Shown here in pieces: positions 44,409 through 51,936 of a DNA stretch of 56,815 bases. Under the pieces are notes generated by a model. That model did no database searches. It had not been told where the DNA came from and saw only the letters and a program-made list of their open reading frames with translations. The position numbers and the translations under genes are program-made. This stretch comes from JAQVEB01 sp028698105. Lineage in GTDB: Bacteria; Bacteroidota; Bacteroidia; Bacteroidales; Dysgonomonadaceae. Positions within the stretch are counted from its first letter, which is position 1, and each line of letters begins with the position of its first letter. The stretch lies in NCBI GenBank assembly GCA_964293155.1, contig CAXYYA010000022.1, forward strand, positions 1 through 56,815, written 5' to 3'.

Positions 44409-46229
44409 ATGAGTAAATACAAAATGCACATGCTCGTGTGCGCGGGAACAGGATGCCAGTCGTCACAAAGCGGACTGATCTTCGAAATGCTGCGCGACGA
44501 ACTGGACAGAAAAGGATTAAGCAAAGATGTTCAGGTGATCCGTACCGGATGTTTCGGTTTTTGCGAAAAAGGGCCGATCATTAAAATAATGCCCGACAAC
44601 ACGTTCTACACACAAGTGAAGCCGGAAGACGTAAAAGAGATCATTGACGAACACATCATCAAAGGACGAAAGGTTACCCGATTGCTGTATCTGGATCCCG
44701 AAAGCGACGAACACATCATTGATTCCAAGCACATGGGTTTCTACAAAAAACAACTGCGCGTGGCGCTGCGCAACTGCGGCATCATAGATCCCGAAAATAT
44801 AGACGAATCCATTGCCCGCGACGCCTATCAGGCATTGGGCAAATGTTTGAGCGAGTACACCCCGCAGGAAACCATCGAAATCATTAAAAAATCGGGCTTG
44901 CGCGGACGCGGTGGCGCCGGATTCCCTACGGGACTGAAGTGGGAGATCGCCAGCAAGAACGATGCCGACCAGAAATACGTGGTATGCAATGCCGACGAAG
45001 GCGATCCCGGTGCATTTATGGACCGTTCGATCCTTGAAGGCGACCCGCACTCCATCCTCGAAGCCATGGCGATATGCGGATACTGCATGGGCGCAACCAA
45101 AGGGTTGATCTATATTCGTGCCGAATATCCGCTGGCGATCAAACGACTCAAGATCGCCATAGCGCAAGCCAAAGAATACGGTTTGTTGGGTGAAAATATT
45201 TTCGGGTCGGGATTCGATTTCGATATTACCTTGCGTTATGGAGCCGGCGCTTTCGTTTGCGGTGAGGAAACATCGCTCATCCATTCCATGGAAGGGAAAC
45301 GCGGCGAGCCGAGCAACAAACCGCCGTTCCCCGCTCAAAGCGGTTACCTGGGCAAACCCACCAACGTGAACAATGTGGAAACGTTTGCCAACGTGCCCGT
45401 AATTATCATGAAAGGAGCCGATTGGTTCTCTTCCATCGGAACCGAGAAATCAAAAGGCACGAAAGTATTTGCGCTTGCCGGAAAAATAAATAATGTGGGT
45501 TTGATTGAAGTGCCGATGGGTATTACCCTTCGCGAGATCATTTACGAGATTGGCGGCGGCATAAAAGGCGGGAAAAAATTCAAAGCGGTGCAAACCGGCG
45601 GCCCTTCGGGCGGTTGTTTGACCGAAAAACACCTGGATACGCCCATTGATTATGAAAGCCTTATGGCTGCGGGTTCCATGATGGGATCGGGCGGTATGAT
45701 CGTGCTCGATGAAGACGATTGTATGGTTTCCGTAGCCAAGTTCTACCTCGATTTCATCGTGGAAGAATCGTGCGGAAAATGCGCTCCCTGCCGCATCGGC
45801 AACAAACGTTTATACGAAACGCTCGCGCGCATTACCGACGGAAAAGGAACGGCCGAAGACCTTGAAAAACTCCGGAACCTGGGCTCGGTAATTAAGGATA
45901 CATCGCTTTGCGGCCTTGGACAAACCTCGCCGAATCCGGTACTCTCAACTCTGGAAAATTTCAGGGATGAGTACGAAGAACATGTTTACGACAAAACCTG
46001 CCGTTCCGGACAATGCAAGAACCTGTTGTACTACGTTATTGACGACGAAAATTGCGTCGGCTGTATGGCTTGCGTGCGGGTATGCCCTGTGAATGCGATC
46101 ACCGGAGAGAAGAAACACACGCATTATATTCATCAGGATAAGTGCATCAAATGCGGCGCATGTATGCAAAAATGCCAGTTCGACGCCATTAGCCTGACAA
46201 ACAATTACAGACAGGCCGTGGAGGTATAG
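44409..46229 (+). CDS. hydB: [FeFe]-hydrogenase HydB, NuoF-like flavoprotein (set 2)
   Basis: A 606-residue HydB of conventional layout. The N-terminal thioredoxin-like ferredoxin domain has four ligands (C11, C16, C48, C52). The FMN site is GRGGAGFPTG (166-175), the NADH site GAGAFVCGEE (288-297), the [4Fe-4S] ligands are C455, C458, C461 and C501. The C-terminal ferredoxin domain has two [4Fe-4S] clusters (C549, C552, C555, C559 and C579, C582, C585, C589). Electron-bifurcating HydABC enzymes (Thermotoga type) couple NADH and reduced ferredoxin to H2 formation, and this subunit holds the flavin. It heads the B-A-C set downstream of the sensor cassette. Confidence 0.95.
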   Translation: MSKYKMHMLVCAGTGCQSSQSGLIFEMLRDELDRKGLSKDVQVIRTGCFGFCEKGPIIKIMPDNTFYTQVKPEDVKEIIDEHIIKGRKVTRLLYLDPESDEHIIDSKHMGFYKKQLRVALRNCGIIDPENIDESIARDAYQALGKCLSEYTPQETIEIIKKSGLRGRGGAGFPTGLKWEIASKNDADQKYVVCNADEGDPGAFMDRSILEGDPHSILEAMAICGYCMGATKGLIYIRAEYPLAIKRLKIAIAQAKEYGLLGENIFGSGFDFDITLRYGAGAFVCGEETSLIHSMEGKRGEPSNKPPFPAQSGYLGKPTNVNNVETFANVPVIIMKGADWFSSIGTEKSKGTKVFALAGKINNVGLIEVPMGITLREIIYEIGGGIKGGKKFKAVQTGGPSGGCLTEKHLDTPIDYESLMAAGSMMGSGGMIVLDEDDCMVSVAKFYLDFIVEESCGKCAPCRIGNKRLYETLARITDGKGTAEDLEKLRNLGSVIKDTSLCGLGQTSPNPVLSTLENFRDEYEEHVYDKTCRSGQCKNLLYYVIDDENCVGCMACVRVCPVNAITGEKKHTHYIHQDKCIKCGACMQKCQFDAISLTNNYRQAVEV

Positions 46230-46238
46230 GCTTAAAAT

Positions 46239-46264
46239 CCTCCCCCTTGGAGAAGGGGGATTGA
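46239..46264. repeat. CCCCCTT/AAGGGGG palindromic repeat
   Basis: TCCCCCTT GGAG AAGGGGGA forms a perfect 8-bp stem just after the hydB stop. It is a member of the family also seen at 22.5, 46.4 and 53.9 kb. It pairs with an inverted partner at 46426-46457, so this whole intergenic segment could fold into one large hairpin. Confidence 0.75.
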
Positions 46265-46318
46265 AAGAGATTGAAAGAGATTGAAGGAGATTGAAGGAGA
46301 TCGAAAGAGATTGAAAGT
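46259..46318. repeat. 10-bp tandem repeat, GATTGAAAGA x 6
   Basis: Six copies of GATTGAAAGA, with only A-to-G changes (and one T-to-C), run in perfect 10-base register after hydB of set 2. No open frame uses the strand convincingly. A related array lies before hydC at 48301-48340. Confidence 0.85.
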
Positions 46319-46425
46319 TGCGCGAAGCCGGATGTGATGTTTTGCGTTTTTCAGAACGAAGTTTCAGAAACGACTTCGACAATGTGGTTGCTGAAATTCA
46401 AGCCAAAATCGAAGAAATCCAATGA

Positions 46426-46457
46426 TCAATCCCCCAATCCCCTTTTCTAAGGAGGAG
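46426..46457. repeat. Inverted partner of the 46.2-kb repeat
   Basis: TCAATCCCCCAATCCCC TTTT followed by CTAAGGAGGAG is the inverse of the copy at 46239-46264. The two flank the 10-bp array, which together resemble a short element of about 220 bases inserted between hydB and hydA. Confidence 0.7.
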
Positions 46458-46512
46458 AAGGAAGCCGAAGATGTCAAACAAAATATATTTGAAAATAACA
46501 AAAAACAACAAA

Positions 46513-48285
46513 ATGATAACACTAACAATAGATAAAAAGAAAATTGAAGTAGAAAAAGGCACAACCATCCTCAACGCCGCCCGTCAGGCGGGGATTGAAA
46601 TTCCTACGTTGTGCCATTTCGAACTGTGCGACATGGGGATCGAAAACAAACCCGGCGGTTGTCGCATTTGCGTAGTGGAAGTCGCAGGCCGTCGCAATTT
46701 AGCGCCGTCGTGCATGACCGAGGCGCAGGATGGCATGGTTATTCAAACGCACAACACCCGCGTGTTGAATGCCCGAAAAACCGTGCTGAAGCTCATTATC
46801 TCCGACCATCCGTTCGATTGTCTGGTATGTGCCAAATCGGGACAATGCGAATTGCAACATCTTGCTACACAATTCGGTATCCGGAGCATTCCTTATCAGG
46901 GCGAACAATCAACGTATCGCAAAGATACTTCGCCTTCCATCATTCGCGAAGTGGATAAGTGCATCATGTGCCGCCGTTGCGAAATGATGTGCAACGAAAT
47001 TCAAACCGTGGGCGCGCTTTCGGCCGTGAACCGCGGATTTATGTCGGTGGTGGCTCCCGCTTTCGAGATGAACCTCGAAGACTCGCCCTGCACCTACTGC
47101 GGACAATGCGTATCGGTGTGTCCTACCGGTGCATTGACCGAGGTGGATCATACCAACGAAATTCTTCGCGCGTTGAACGACCCCACAAAAACCGTGGTCG
47201 TACAAACGGCTCCTGCCGTGCGCGCCGCACTGGGCGAAGCTTTCGGGCTGGAACCCGGAACGCTGGTAACCGGTAAAATGGTTACCGCGCTGCGCGAACT
47301 TGGTTTTGATTATGTTTTCGATACCGATTTCAGCGCCGATCTTACCATTATGGAAGAAGGCACGGAATTGCTCAACCGCATCAAAAGCCATCTGGCCGGA
47401 GATACTTCGGTGCGTTTGCCGATCCTGACTTCGTGCTGCCCGGGCTGGGTGAATTTCTTCGAGCACAACTTCCCCGATCTGCTGGATGTGCCTTCAACGG
47501 CTAAGTCGCCCCAGCAGATGTTCGGCGCGATCGCAAAATCATATTTCGCCCAAAAGATCGGCGTGAACCGCAAAGATATGGTGGTGGTTTCCATCATGCC
47601 GTGCCTCGCGAAGAAATACGAGTGCCAGCGCGATGAATTCAAGACCGACGGAAACCCCGATGTGGATTATTCCATTTCCACCCGCGAATTGGCGGCGTTC
47701 ATCAAACAAACCAATATTGATTTTCTGAACCTTGAAGATGAGGACTTCGATGATCCGCTGGGAGAATCCACCGGCGCCGGCGTTATTTTCGGCAACACCG
47801 GAGGGGTTATCGAAGCGGCATGCCGCACGGCATACGAACTATATACCGGCAAGACGTTGGAAAAAGTTGATTTTCACGAACTTCGCGGGATGGAAGGTAT
47901 TCGCTCCGCCACGGTTGATTTCGATGGGTTGAAACTCAATATCGGTATCGCCCACGGTCTCGGGAACGCCCGCAAGTTGCTGAATGAGGTACGCGAAGGC
48001 AAATCGCAGTACCACGCCATTGAGATCATGGCTTGTCCCGGCGGTTGCATCAGCGGCGGCGGACAACCTTACACGCACTTGCAGGAAGGCATCCTCGCGA
48101 AACGCGCGGCGGCTATCTACACCGAAGACGAACGCAAGACCATCCGCAAGTCGCACGAAAATCCTTCGATCATCAAACTGTACGAAGAATTCCTCGGCGA
48201 ACCCGGAAGCCACAAGGCACACAGCCTGTTGCATACGCATTATTTCGAAAAAAGCAATGAGGTAACCATTAATTTGAATCATTAA
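46513..48285 (+). CDS. hydA: [FeFe]-hydrogenase catalytic subunit HydA (set 2)
   Basis: A 590-residue HydA with the same module order as the set 1 enzyme: [2Fe-2S] (C34, C50, C53, C67), His-ligated [4Fe-4S] (HPFDCLVC then C112), two ferredoxin-type [4Fe-4S] (CIMCRRC, CTYCGQC) and the H-cluster domain. Motifs are canonical: L1 TSCCPGW (306-312), L2 MPCLAKKYE (362-370), L3 IMACPGGCISGGGQP (505-519). The start is ATG 46513 (MITLTIDKKKIEVEKG); the frame is open further upstream but those codons are AT-rich and unlike the family. It is the catalytic half of the NADH/ferredoxin-linked hydrogenase. Confidence 0.96.
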   Translation: MITLTIDKKKIEVEKGTTILNAARQAGIEIPTLCHFELCDMGIENKPGGCRICVVEVAGRRNLAPSCMTEAQDGMVIQTHNTRVLNARKTVLKLIISDHPFDCLVCAKSGQCELQHLATQFGIRSIPYQGEQSTYRKDTSPSIIREVDKCIMCRRCEMMCNEIQTVGALSAVNRGFMSVVAPAFEMNLEDSPCTYCGQCVSVCPTGALTEVDHTNEILRALNDPTKTVVVQTAPAVRAALGEAFGLEPGTLVTGKMVTALRELGFDYVFDTDFSADLTIMEEGTELLNRIKSHLAGDTSVRLPILTSCCPGWVNFFEHNFPDLLDVPSTAKSPQQMFGAIAKSYFAQKIGVNRKDMVVVSIMPCLAKKYECQRDEFKTDGNPDVDYSISTRELAAFIKQTNIDFLNLEDEDFDDPLGESTGAGVIFGNTGGVIEAACRTAYELYTGKTLEKVDFHELRGMEGIRSATVDFDGLKLNIGIAHGLGNARKLLNEVREGKSQYHAIEIMACPGGCISGGGQPYTHLQEGILAKRAAAIYTEDERKTIRKSHENPSIIKLYEEFLGEPGSHKAHSLLHTHYFEKSNEVTINLNH

Positions 48286-48300
48286 CAGAATTTTTAACAC

Positions 48301-48340
48301 GATTGATGAAGATTGAAGCAGATTGAAACAGATTGATCGA
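48301..48340. repeat. 10-bp tandem repeat, GATTGAnnnA x 4
   Basis: Four units of GATTGATGAA, GATTGAAGCA, GATTGAAACA and GATTGATCGA in exact 10-base register lie between hydA and hydC of set 2. A run of inverse units (AATCTTATT, AATCTCTC) at about 48376-48413 faces it, so the transcript could form a long imperfect stem just before hydC. Confidence 0.8.
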
Positions 48341-48425
48341 AGGCTGTAGGCGATTACCCGCCGTTCCGCAAAATCAATCTTATTCAAACTTACTCAATCT
48401 CTCTTAATCTCATACAAGAGAAAAT

Positions 48426-48980
48426 ATGAGCCAAAAAACCAACATATCGCCCGAAGTTTTCGAATTCATGGAAAAAGTGCAGGGAACTGACGGCGTGGAA
48501 GTGAAAGTGAACCTTTCGAAAGATAAAATTGAAAAGATCAACGAGATATGCAACTCGTTCAACAACGACGCGGGTGAGCTGATCAACGTGTTGCACGAAA
48601 CGCAGCACGAGTTCGGCTATCTGCCTGCCGAAGTGCAGGACGTAATCGCGCATAACCTGCATGTATCCGTAGCGCACGTGTATGGCGTGGTAACGTTTTA
48701 TTCGTTTTTCACGATGATCCCCAAAGGCGAGCATCCCATCTCCATCTGTACCGGAACGGCCTGCTACGTGCGCGGCGCCGAAAAAGTGCTCGATGAGTTC
48801 AAAAAAGAATTGAAACTTGAGGTAGGCGAAACCACGCCTGACGGTAAGTTCTCCATCAACTGCCTGCGCTGTGTAGGCGCTTGCGGACTGGCGCCCGTGG
48901 TGCTCGTCGGCGAAAAAGTGTACGGCCGCGTTTCGCCCGATGGTGTGAAGAATATTCTGGATGAATACAGGGGAAAGTAA
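48426..48980 (+). CDS. hydC: [FeFe]-hydrogenase HydC subunit, NuoE-like (set 2)
   Basis: A 184-residue NuoE/HydC-type protein. [2Fe-2S] ligands are C108 and C113 (CTGTAC) and C149 and C153 (CVGAC). The N-terminal helices carry the family patterns GYLPAEVQDVIAHNLHV and VYGVVTFYSFF. It completes the HydB-HydA-HydC set; here it comes last, whereas in block 1 the equivalent gene is first. A strong terminator follows 17 bases later. Confidence 0.94.
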   Translation: MSQKTNISPEVFEFMEKVQGTDGVEVKVNLSKDKIEKINEICNSFNNDAGELINVLHETQHEFGYLPAEVQDVIAHNLHVSVAHVYGVVTFYSFFTMIPKGEHPISICTGTACYVRGAEKVLDEFKKELKLEVGETTPDGKFSINCLRCVGACGLAPVVLVGEKVYGRVSPDGVKNILDEYRGK

Positions 48981-48997
48981 CTGATTAACCCGATTTA

Positions 48998-49041
48998 CCC
49001 GTCCGACCGCTTGGAGCGGTCAGACGGGTTTATGGATTTTT
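48998..49041 (+). terminator. Intrinsic terminator after the hydrogenase cluster
   Basis: CCCGTCCGACCGCT pairs with AGCGGTCAGACGGG (one mismatch in 14) over a three-base loop and is followed by TTTATGGATTTTTG. The CCGTC/GACGG core recurs between hydG and hydF at 55172-55198. Confidence 0.75.
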
Positions 49042-49043
49042 GT

Positions 49044-49071
49044 GTAGAGACGCGATGCTTCGCGTCTTTAC
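49044..49071. repeat. GTAGAGACGCGA hairpin repeat
   Basis: GTAGAGACGCGA TGCT TCGCGTCTTTAC forms a 12-bp stem with one G-T pair. The GTAGAGACGC arm is shared with the repeat at 12312, which suggests one dispersed family. Confidence 0.6.
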
Positions 49072-49082
49072 TGGTTTAAAAC

Positions 49083-49177
49083 GAATCCGTCTGGATTCCG
49101 CCGCTCGCGTCCCGTTTCAACGGGATGTGTCGCGTAGCGAAATAAAATGGCACACATTGCAAATGCGCGCTGGCGAG
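49083..49177 (+). repeat. Composite repeat, copy 1
   Basis: A GAATCC-GTCT-GGATTC hairpin at 49083-49098 is followed about 50 bases later by a 30-base block starting TGGCACACATTGCAAATG (49148-49177). The same two parts in the same order recur at 51227-51301, with 27 of 30 bases matching in the second part. The two copies are in direct orientation on either side of the TIR gene and the hypothetical gene. Confidence 0.7.
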
Positions 49178-49214
49178 TAAAATATATGCGCGTAAACATA
49201 TGATTTGAAGTAGA

Positions 49215-50255
49215 TTAAGGTTTATCATTTCTCCAAATAATATTCAAATTAAAAAGTATATCAATTAATTCAAATATTTCATTAGGATATAGAGAATCGA
49301 GATGGTAAACTACTCTTAAACTTTTTCTTGTGCTCGCACTCTTATCATCTATCGCAAATAATAAATTCTTAAAGTTATATAGTTTTGCACTATCTTCAGA
49401 ACGTTCAATGCCTACATCTTTTAAACGTGAGGACAATTTAAAATCACTCGTAACTAAATCAATTGATTCATTAAAATAAATATAAATCCAGAATTTAGTT
49501 GGCGTAACGTTATACACTACTTCTAGTGCCTGATTGATAAGTTTAATATTTTGGTCAATCTTGTTGACATCAATCTTAAAATCTAAGACATTCATAATGC
49601 TCGAAATTAACATCCCGTTTAAATAGATGTGTCCACTACGATCTTTCGAGTATTTGATGTTATTTGTTTGAAGTATTACTTCTATATGTTCCAGAGCATT
49701 TGGTGTAAGTTCTTTGCCATCCAAAAGTTTTGGGAATCCGGTCGCTAAGTAATCGATTTCGGTCATTAAGAAATTGCTTGAGATAACATTATTACTTTTT
49801 GAAGATAAGTTTTTATAATCTTCATCGTTAAACCTTAGTGGAAAAGATGTTAAGAACTCTCGGTTTATCACTGTCAAAATATTGTTTAATCCCTCAAAAG
49901 ATGTAATATTAAAACCTTGCAACAAATTAATTGGTGGAGACAGAATCCCAATGTCAACACCGTTTATACCAATTGGGACTACTCTCACGCCCTTAGAATA
50001 GGAAAATCCCGATTCAAAATAAATCCAGTTTGATTTTAAAGAATTAGGTGAAACAAAAACAAACATAAGTTTTGCATTATTCAAATTACTTTCGATCTGA
50101 GAAACCCAATTATTTCCAAAAGGAATACTTTCTCCATCGCTCGAAGAGAAAATTTCGACAGTATCTGAGGTTTTATTCAAAACACTTTTTTTTAAGAATG
50201 AAATGAATTCCTTATCTTTTGAAGAATGACTGAAAAAAATTTTAGGTTTTTGCAT
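49215..50255 (-). CDS. TIR-domain protein, possible antiphage effector
   Basis: About 346 residues. Residues 3-130 are a TIR domain: KIFFSHSSKDKEFISFLKK at the start, the WVSQIESNLNNAKLMFVFVSP helix-strand, and WIYFESGFSYSKG with the candidate catalytic Glu81 of NAD-cleaving TIR domains. The C-terminal 200 residues are alpha/beta and unrecognised. The gene is distinctly AT-rich against its GC-rich neighbours, a sign of transfer. Stand-alone TIR proteins with an extra domain often act in antiphage defence by depleting NAD, but no partner (ThsA, SMC, Argonaute) is adjacent. The start is chosen at ATG 50255 (MQKPKIFFSH); the frame is open to 50300. Confidence 0.8.
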   Translation of the reverse strand: MQKPKIFFSHSSKDKEFISFLKKSVLNKTSDTVEIFSSSDGESIPFGNNWVSQIESNLNNAKLMFVFVSPNSLKSNWIYFESGFSYSKGVRVVPIGINGVDIGILSPPINLLQGFNITSFEGLNNILTVINREFLTSFPLRFNDEDYKNLSSKSNNVISSNFLMTEIDYLATGFPKLLDGKELTPNALEHIEVILQTNNIKYSKDRSGHIYLNGMLISSIMNVLDFKIDVNKIDQNIKLINQALEVVYNVTPTKFWIYIYFNESIDLVTSDFKLSSRLKDVGIERSEDSAKLYNFKNLLFAIDDKSASTRKSLRVVYHLDSLYPNEIFELIDILFNLNIIWRNDKP

Positions 50256-50446
50256 TTGGAAATTTTTATGTTCGCAAATTAACAAAAAAATCCATAACAA
50301 AACCTATTTCAGGTAAAAAAAGTTTCAACATTACGATATAATTCGTATTTTCGAAACGTTGAACTGTAACTTTAATCTCTCTCGTGGTTTTTCAACTGAA
50401 AAACATTCTGTTTCAGTCTATTGCCAATCTAAAAACCAAAAACATC

Positions 50447-50935
50447 ATGGCAAATTTAACGAACAATCGCATCAGCGTTACCCTGACGCCCGAAGCGGAA
50501 CAGCAGGTGCGCACAGGCCTGAGCATGATCCAGGAAGCAATGCCTTTTCTGGTTGGGCTTACGCCCTCGGAACGGGTGAGTCTGCCGAAGATCAACGTGA
50601 GCAACAAAGCGTTTACCGAAGATGCGCTGAACGTGGCGGCCAACAACCCGTCGCTGTTGCCTTCGTTTGTGAAGGTGGACGAAATGCGCAACGACCTGAC
50701 ACTCTTCGGGAAACTGGACGAACTGATCGTGGTGCTGCAGCAGATCCTCGAAAAGCTGACGGACACGCAAATGCTGGCGGGTAGCGAAGCGTATGCCTCG
50801 GCACTGGCGGTGTACAAGATCGCGGGTGCGGCATCGGACGCCGGTATCGAAGGCGCCAAAGCGGTTTACGACCAGTTGAAGGAGCGTTTCACGCGCATTT
50901 CCTCAACGCCCGCGCGCGAAACCCCGGCCGTTTGA
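50447..50935 (+). CDS. Hypothetical helical protein, conserved in Bacteroidota
   Basis: A 162-residue soluble, mostly helical protein beginning MANLTNNRISVTLTPEAEQQ. I recall similar proteins in many Bacteroidota genomes with no assigned function; conserved-looking parts here are MPFLVGLTPSERVSLPKINV and TDTQMLAGSEAYASALAVYK. It has no signal peptide, membrane segment or metal motif. The start is ATG 50447; the frame is open further upstream in AT-rich DNA. It is followed by a strong terminator and then the 21-bp array at 50998. It is read away from the TIR gene and is much richer in GC than it. Confidence 0.75.
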   Translation: MANLTNNRISVTLTPEAEQQVRTGLSMIQEAMPFLVGLTPSERVSLPKINVSNKAFTEDALNVAANNPSLLPSFVKVDEMRNDLTLFGKLDELIVVLQQILEKLTDTQMLAGSEAYASALAVYKIAGAASDAGIEGAKAVYDQLKERFTRISSTPARETPAV

Positions 50936-50963
50936 CCAAAAAGGTACGGGGGGGTACCTACAG

Positions 50964-50986
50964 GGGTGGGGGTACCCACCCTTTTT
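50964..50986 (+). terminator. Intrinsic terminator after the hypothetical gene
   Basis: GGGTGGG GGTA CCCACCC followed by TTTTT is a perfect 7-bp GC stem with a T tract, 28 bases after the stop. Confidence 0.85.
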
Positions 50987-50997
50987 AGTGAATCCAT

Positions 50998-51144
50998 CGA
51001 GCTTTTACCTCGGCGCGCCGACCTTTTACCTCCGTCGGCCTAGCTTTTTGCTCGGTTGTTCCACCTTTTAGCTCGGTCGTTCGACCTTTTAGCTCGGCCG
51101 CCCGAGCTTAGACCTCCGCCCGTCGAGCTTTAAGCTCGAAGCAT
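50998..51144 (+). repeat. 21-bp tandem array, seven units
   Basis: Seven units of exactly 21 bases follow the terminator without gaps: consensus CGASCTTTTASCTCGGNCGNY. Units are 50-80 percent alike. Each contains an internal near-palindrome around GAGCTTTTAGCTC. One frame is open for five units with a heptad pattern R-A/P-F-T/S-S-A/V-x but has no start codon. No spacer sequences lie between the units, so this is not a CRISPR array. The rest of the 50936-51336 gap holds the terminator above and a composite repeat, with no gene. Confidence 0.85.
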
Positions 51145-51226
51145 GGAGCCTGAAGGGTATCCTCCCCCACCTTTGGGTGGTTTAGCGAAAGAATTTCGGT
51201 ATATAATGGGGGCCGATTTTTATACT

Positions 51227-51301
51227 GAATCCGTTAGGATTCAAATGACTCGTTGCAAGGTGAAAATAGATTGGCACACATTGCAAATGTGCGCCAGCGA
51301 G
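51227..51301 (+). repeat. Composite repeat, copy 2
   Basis: GAATCC-GTTA-GGATTC at 51227-51242 and a 30-base block starting TGGCACACATTGCAAATG at 51272-51301. It matches the copy at 49083-49177 in order and orientation. The 30-base block is itself a loose palindrome around GGCACACATT and AAATGTGCGCC. Confidence 0.7.
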
Positions 51302-51336
51302 GGACTGAGCTTGCGCGGCCGACGAAGATATTGTAT

Positions 51337-51699
51337 TCAGATCAGAATAATCTGCATATCGGTAAATTTTCTGAAACCTTTGTCGGACGTTACTAACGGT
51401 AATTGCAGAAATTTGGCAGTAGCGGCAATGATTGCATCGGGAGTTTTGATTGCAAACTGCTGTTTTAATGCTATCGCAATATCTTTGATCTCAGGCGTCA
51501 ATTGCATTATGATGCAATCGTTTAATAAGGCATTGAGTTTTTTCTTGTCGTTTGGTGAGAGGTTTTTCCATCCCAACAATTCTATTTCGGAAATAACGGA
51601 TACAATAGGAGTCGCGTCCAGAAAAGGTTCAGTAATAGGGTTCCCTTCATGGACATTAATCAGAAAATTTGCATTGGCGACAAAATTAAGACCACTCAT
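51337..51699 (-). CDS. PIN-domain toxin, VapC-like
   Basis: A 120-residue PIN-domain protein. The nuclease acidic residues are E38 or E40 (VISEIELLG), D88 (KTPDAIIAATA) and D106 (VTSDKGFRKF). The first acidic position, normally DTNxLI, reads NANFLI with Asn at residue 9, so activity may be reduced or lost. It is paired with a short upstream gene whose 3' end overlaps the toxin start by 14 bases. I chose ATG 51699 over upstream in-frame codons because it gives the PIN start and the overlap typical of toxin-antitoxin pairs. Confidence 0.8.
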   Translation of the reverse strand: MSGLNFVANANFLINVHEGNPITEPFLDATPIVSVISEIELLGWKNLSPNDKKKLNALLNDCIIMQLTPEIKDIAIALKQQFAIKTPDAIIAATAKFLQLPLVTSDKGFRKFTDMQIILI

Positions 51700-51853
51700 C
51701 ACGCATTTCTTTTTGGTAAGATAAGGCATCAATATTCCTTTTCAGTTTCCCGAAATGTTTCCGCAGCGACTTTTTATTCTGATGTTTTTGCATTTCGCCC
51801 AAAGCTTCTTTTACTTTTTTTGGAGTTACAGGCTGTTCAATTTCAATTACCAT
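51686..51853 (-). CDS. Small antitoxin partner of the PIN toxin
   Basis: A 55-residue frame from ATG 51853 to TAA at 51686, too short for most gene lists. The product begins MVIEIEQPVTPKKVKEALGE, is highly charged, and its C-terminal half is rich in Lys and Arg. It overlaps the PIN toxin start by 14 bases, the order and spacing usual for antitoxin-then-toxin operons. It likely wraps the toxin active site and may bind its own promoter. A TATATTTG -7 box lies 33 bases upstream. The exact antitoxin family is not assigned. Confidence 0.75.
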   Translation of the reverse strand: MVIEIEQPVTPKKVKEALGEMQKHQNKKSLRKHFGKLKRNIDALSYQKEMRDEWS

Positions 51854-51885
51854 ATTTTATGTTGTAACGAATGACAAATAAGATA

Positions 51886-51893
51886 CAAATATA
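51886..51893 (-). promoter_or_regulatory. Candidate -7 element for the toxin-antitoxin pair
   Basis: TATATTTG on the minus strand fits TAnnTTTG and lies 33 bases before the antitoxin start. No clear -33 TTTG is present at the right distance. Confidence 0.4.
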
Positions 51894-51936
51894 TAGAAAG
51901 TTTCTGATATGGAATTGCAATTTTCCAGAATGTGTC

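Noticed and set aside
50998..51144. CRISPR array
   Set aside because: The 21-bp units are contiguous with no unique spacers, and no cas gene is nearby.
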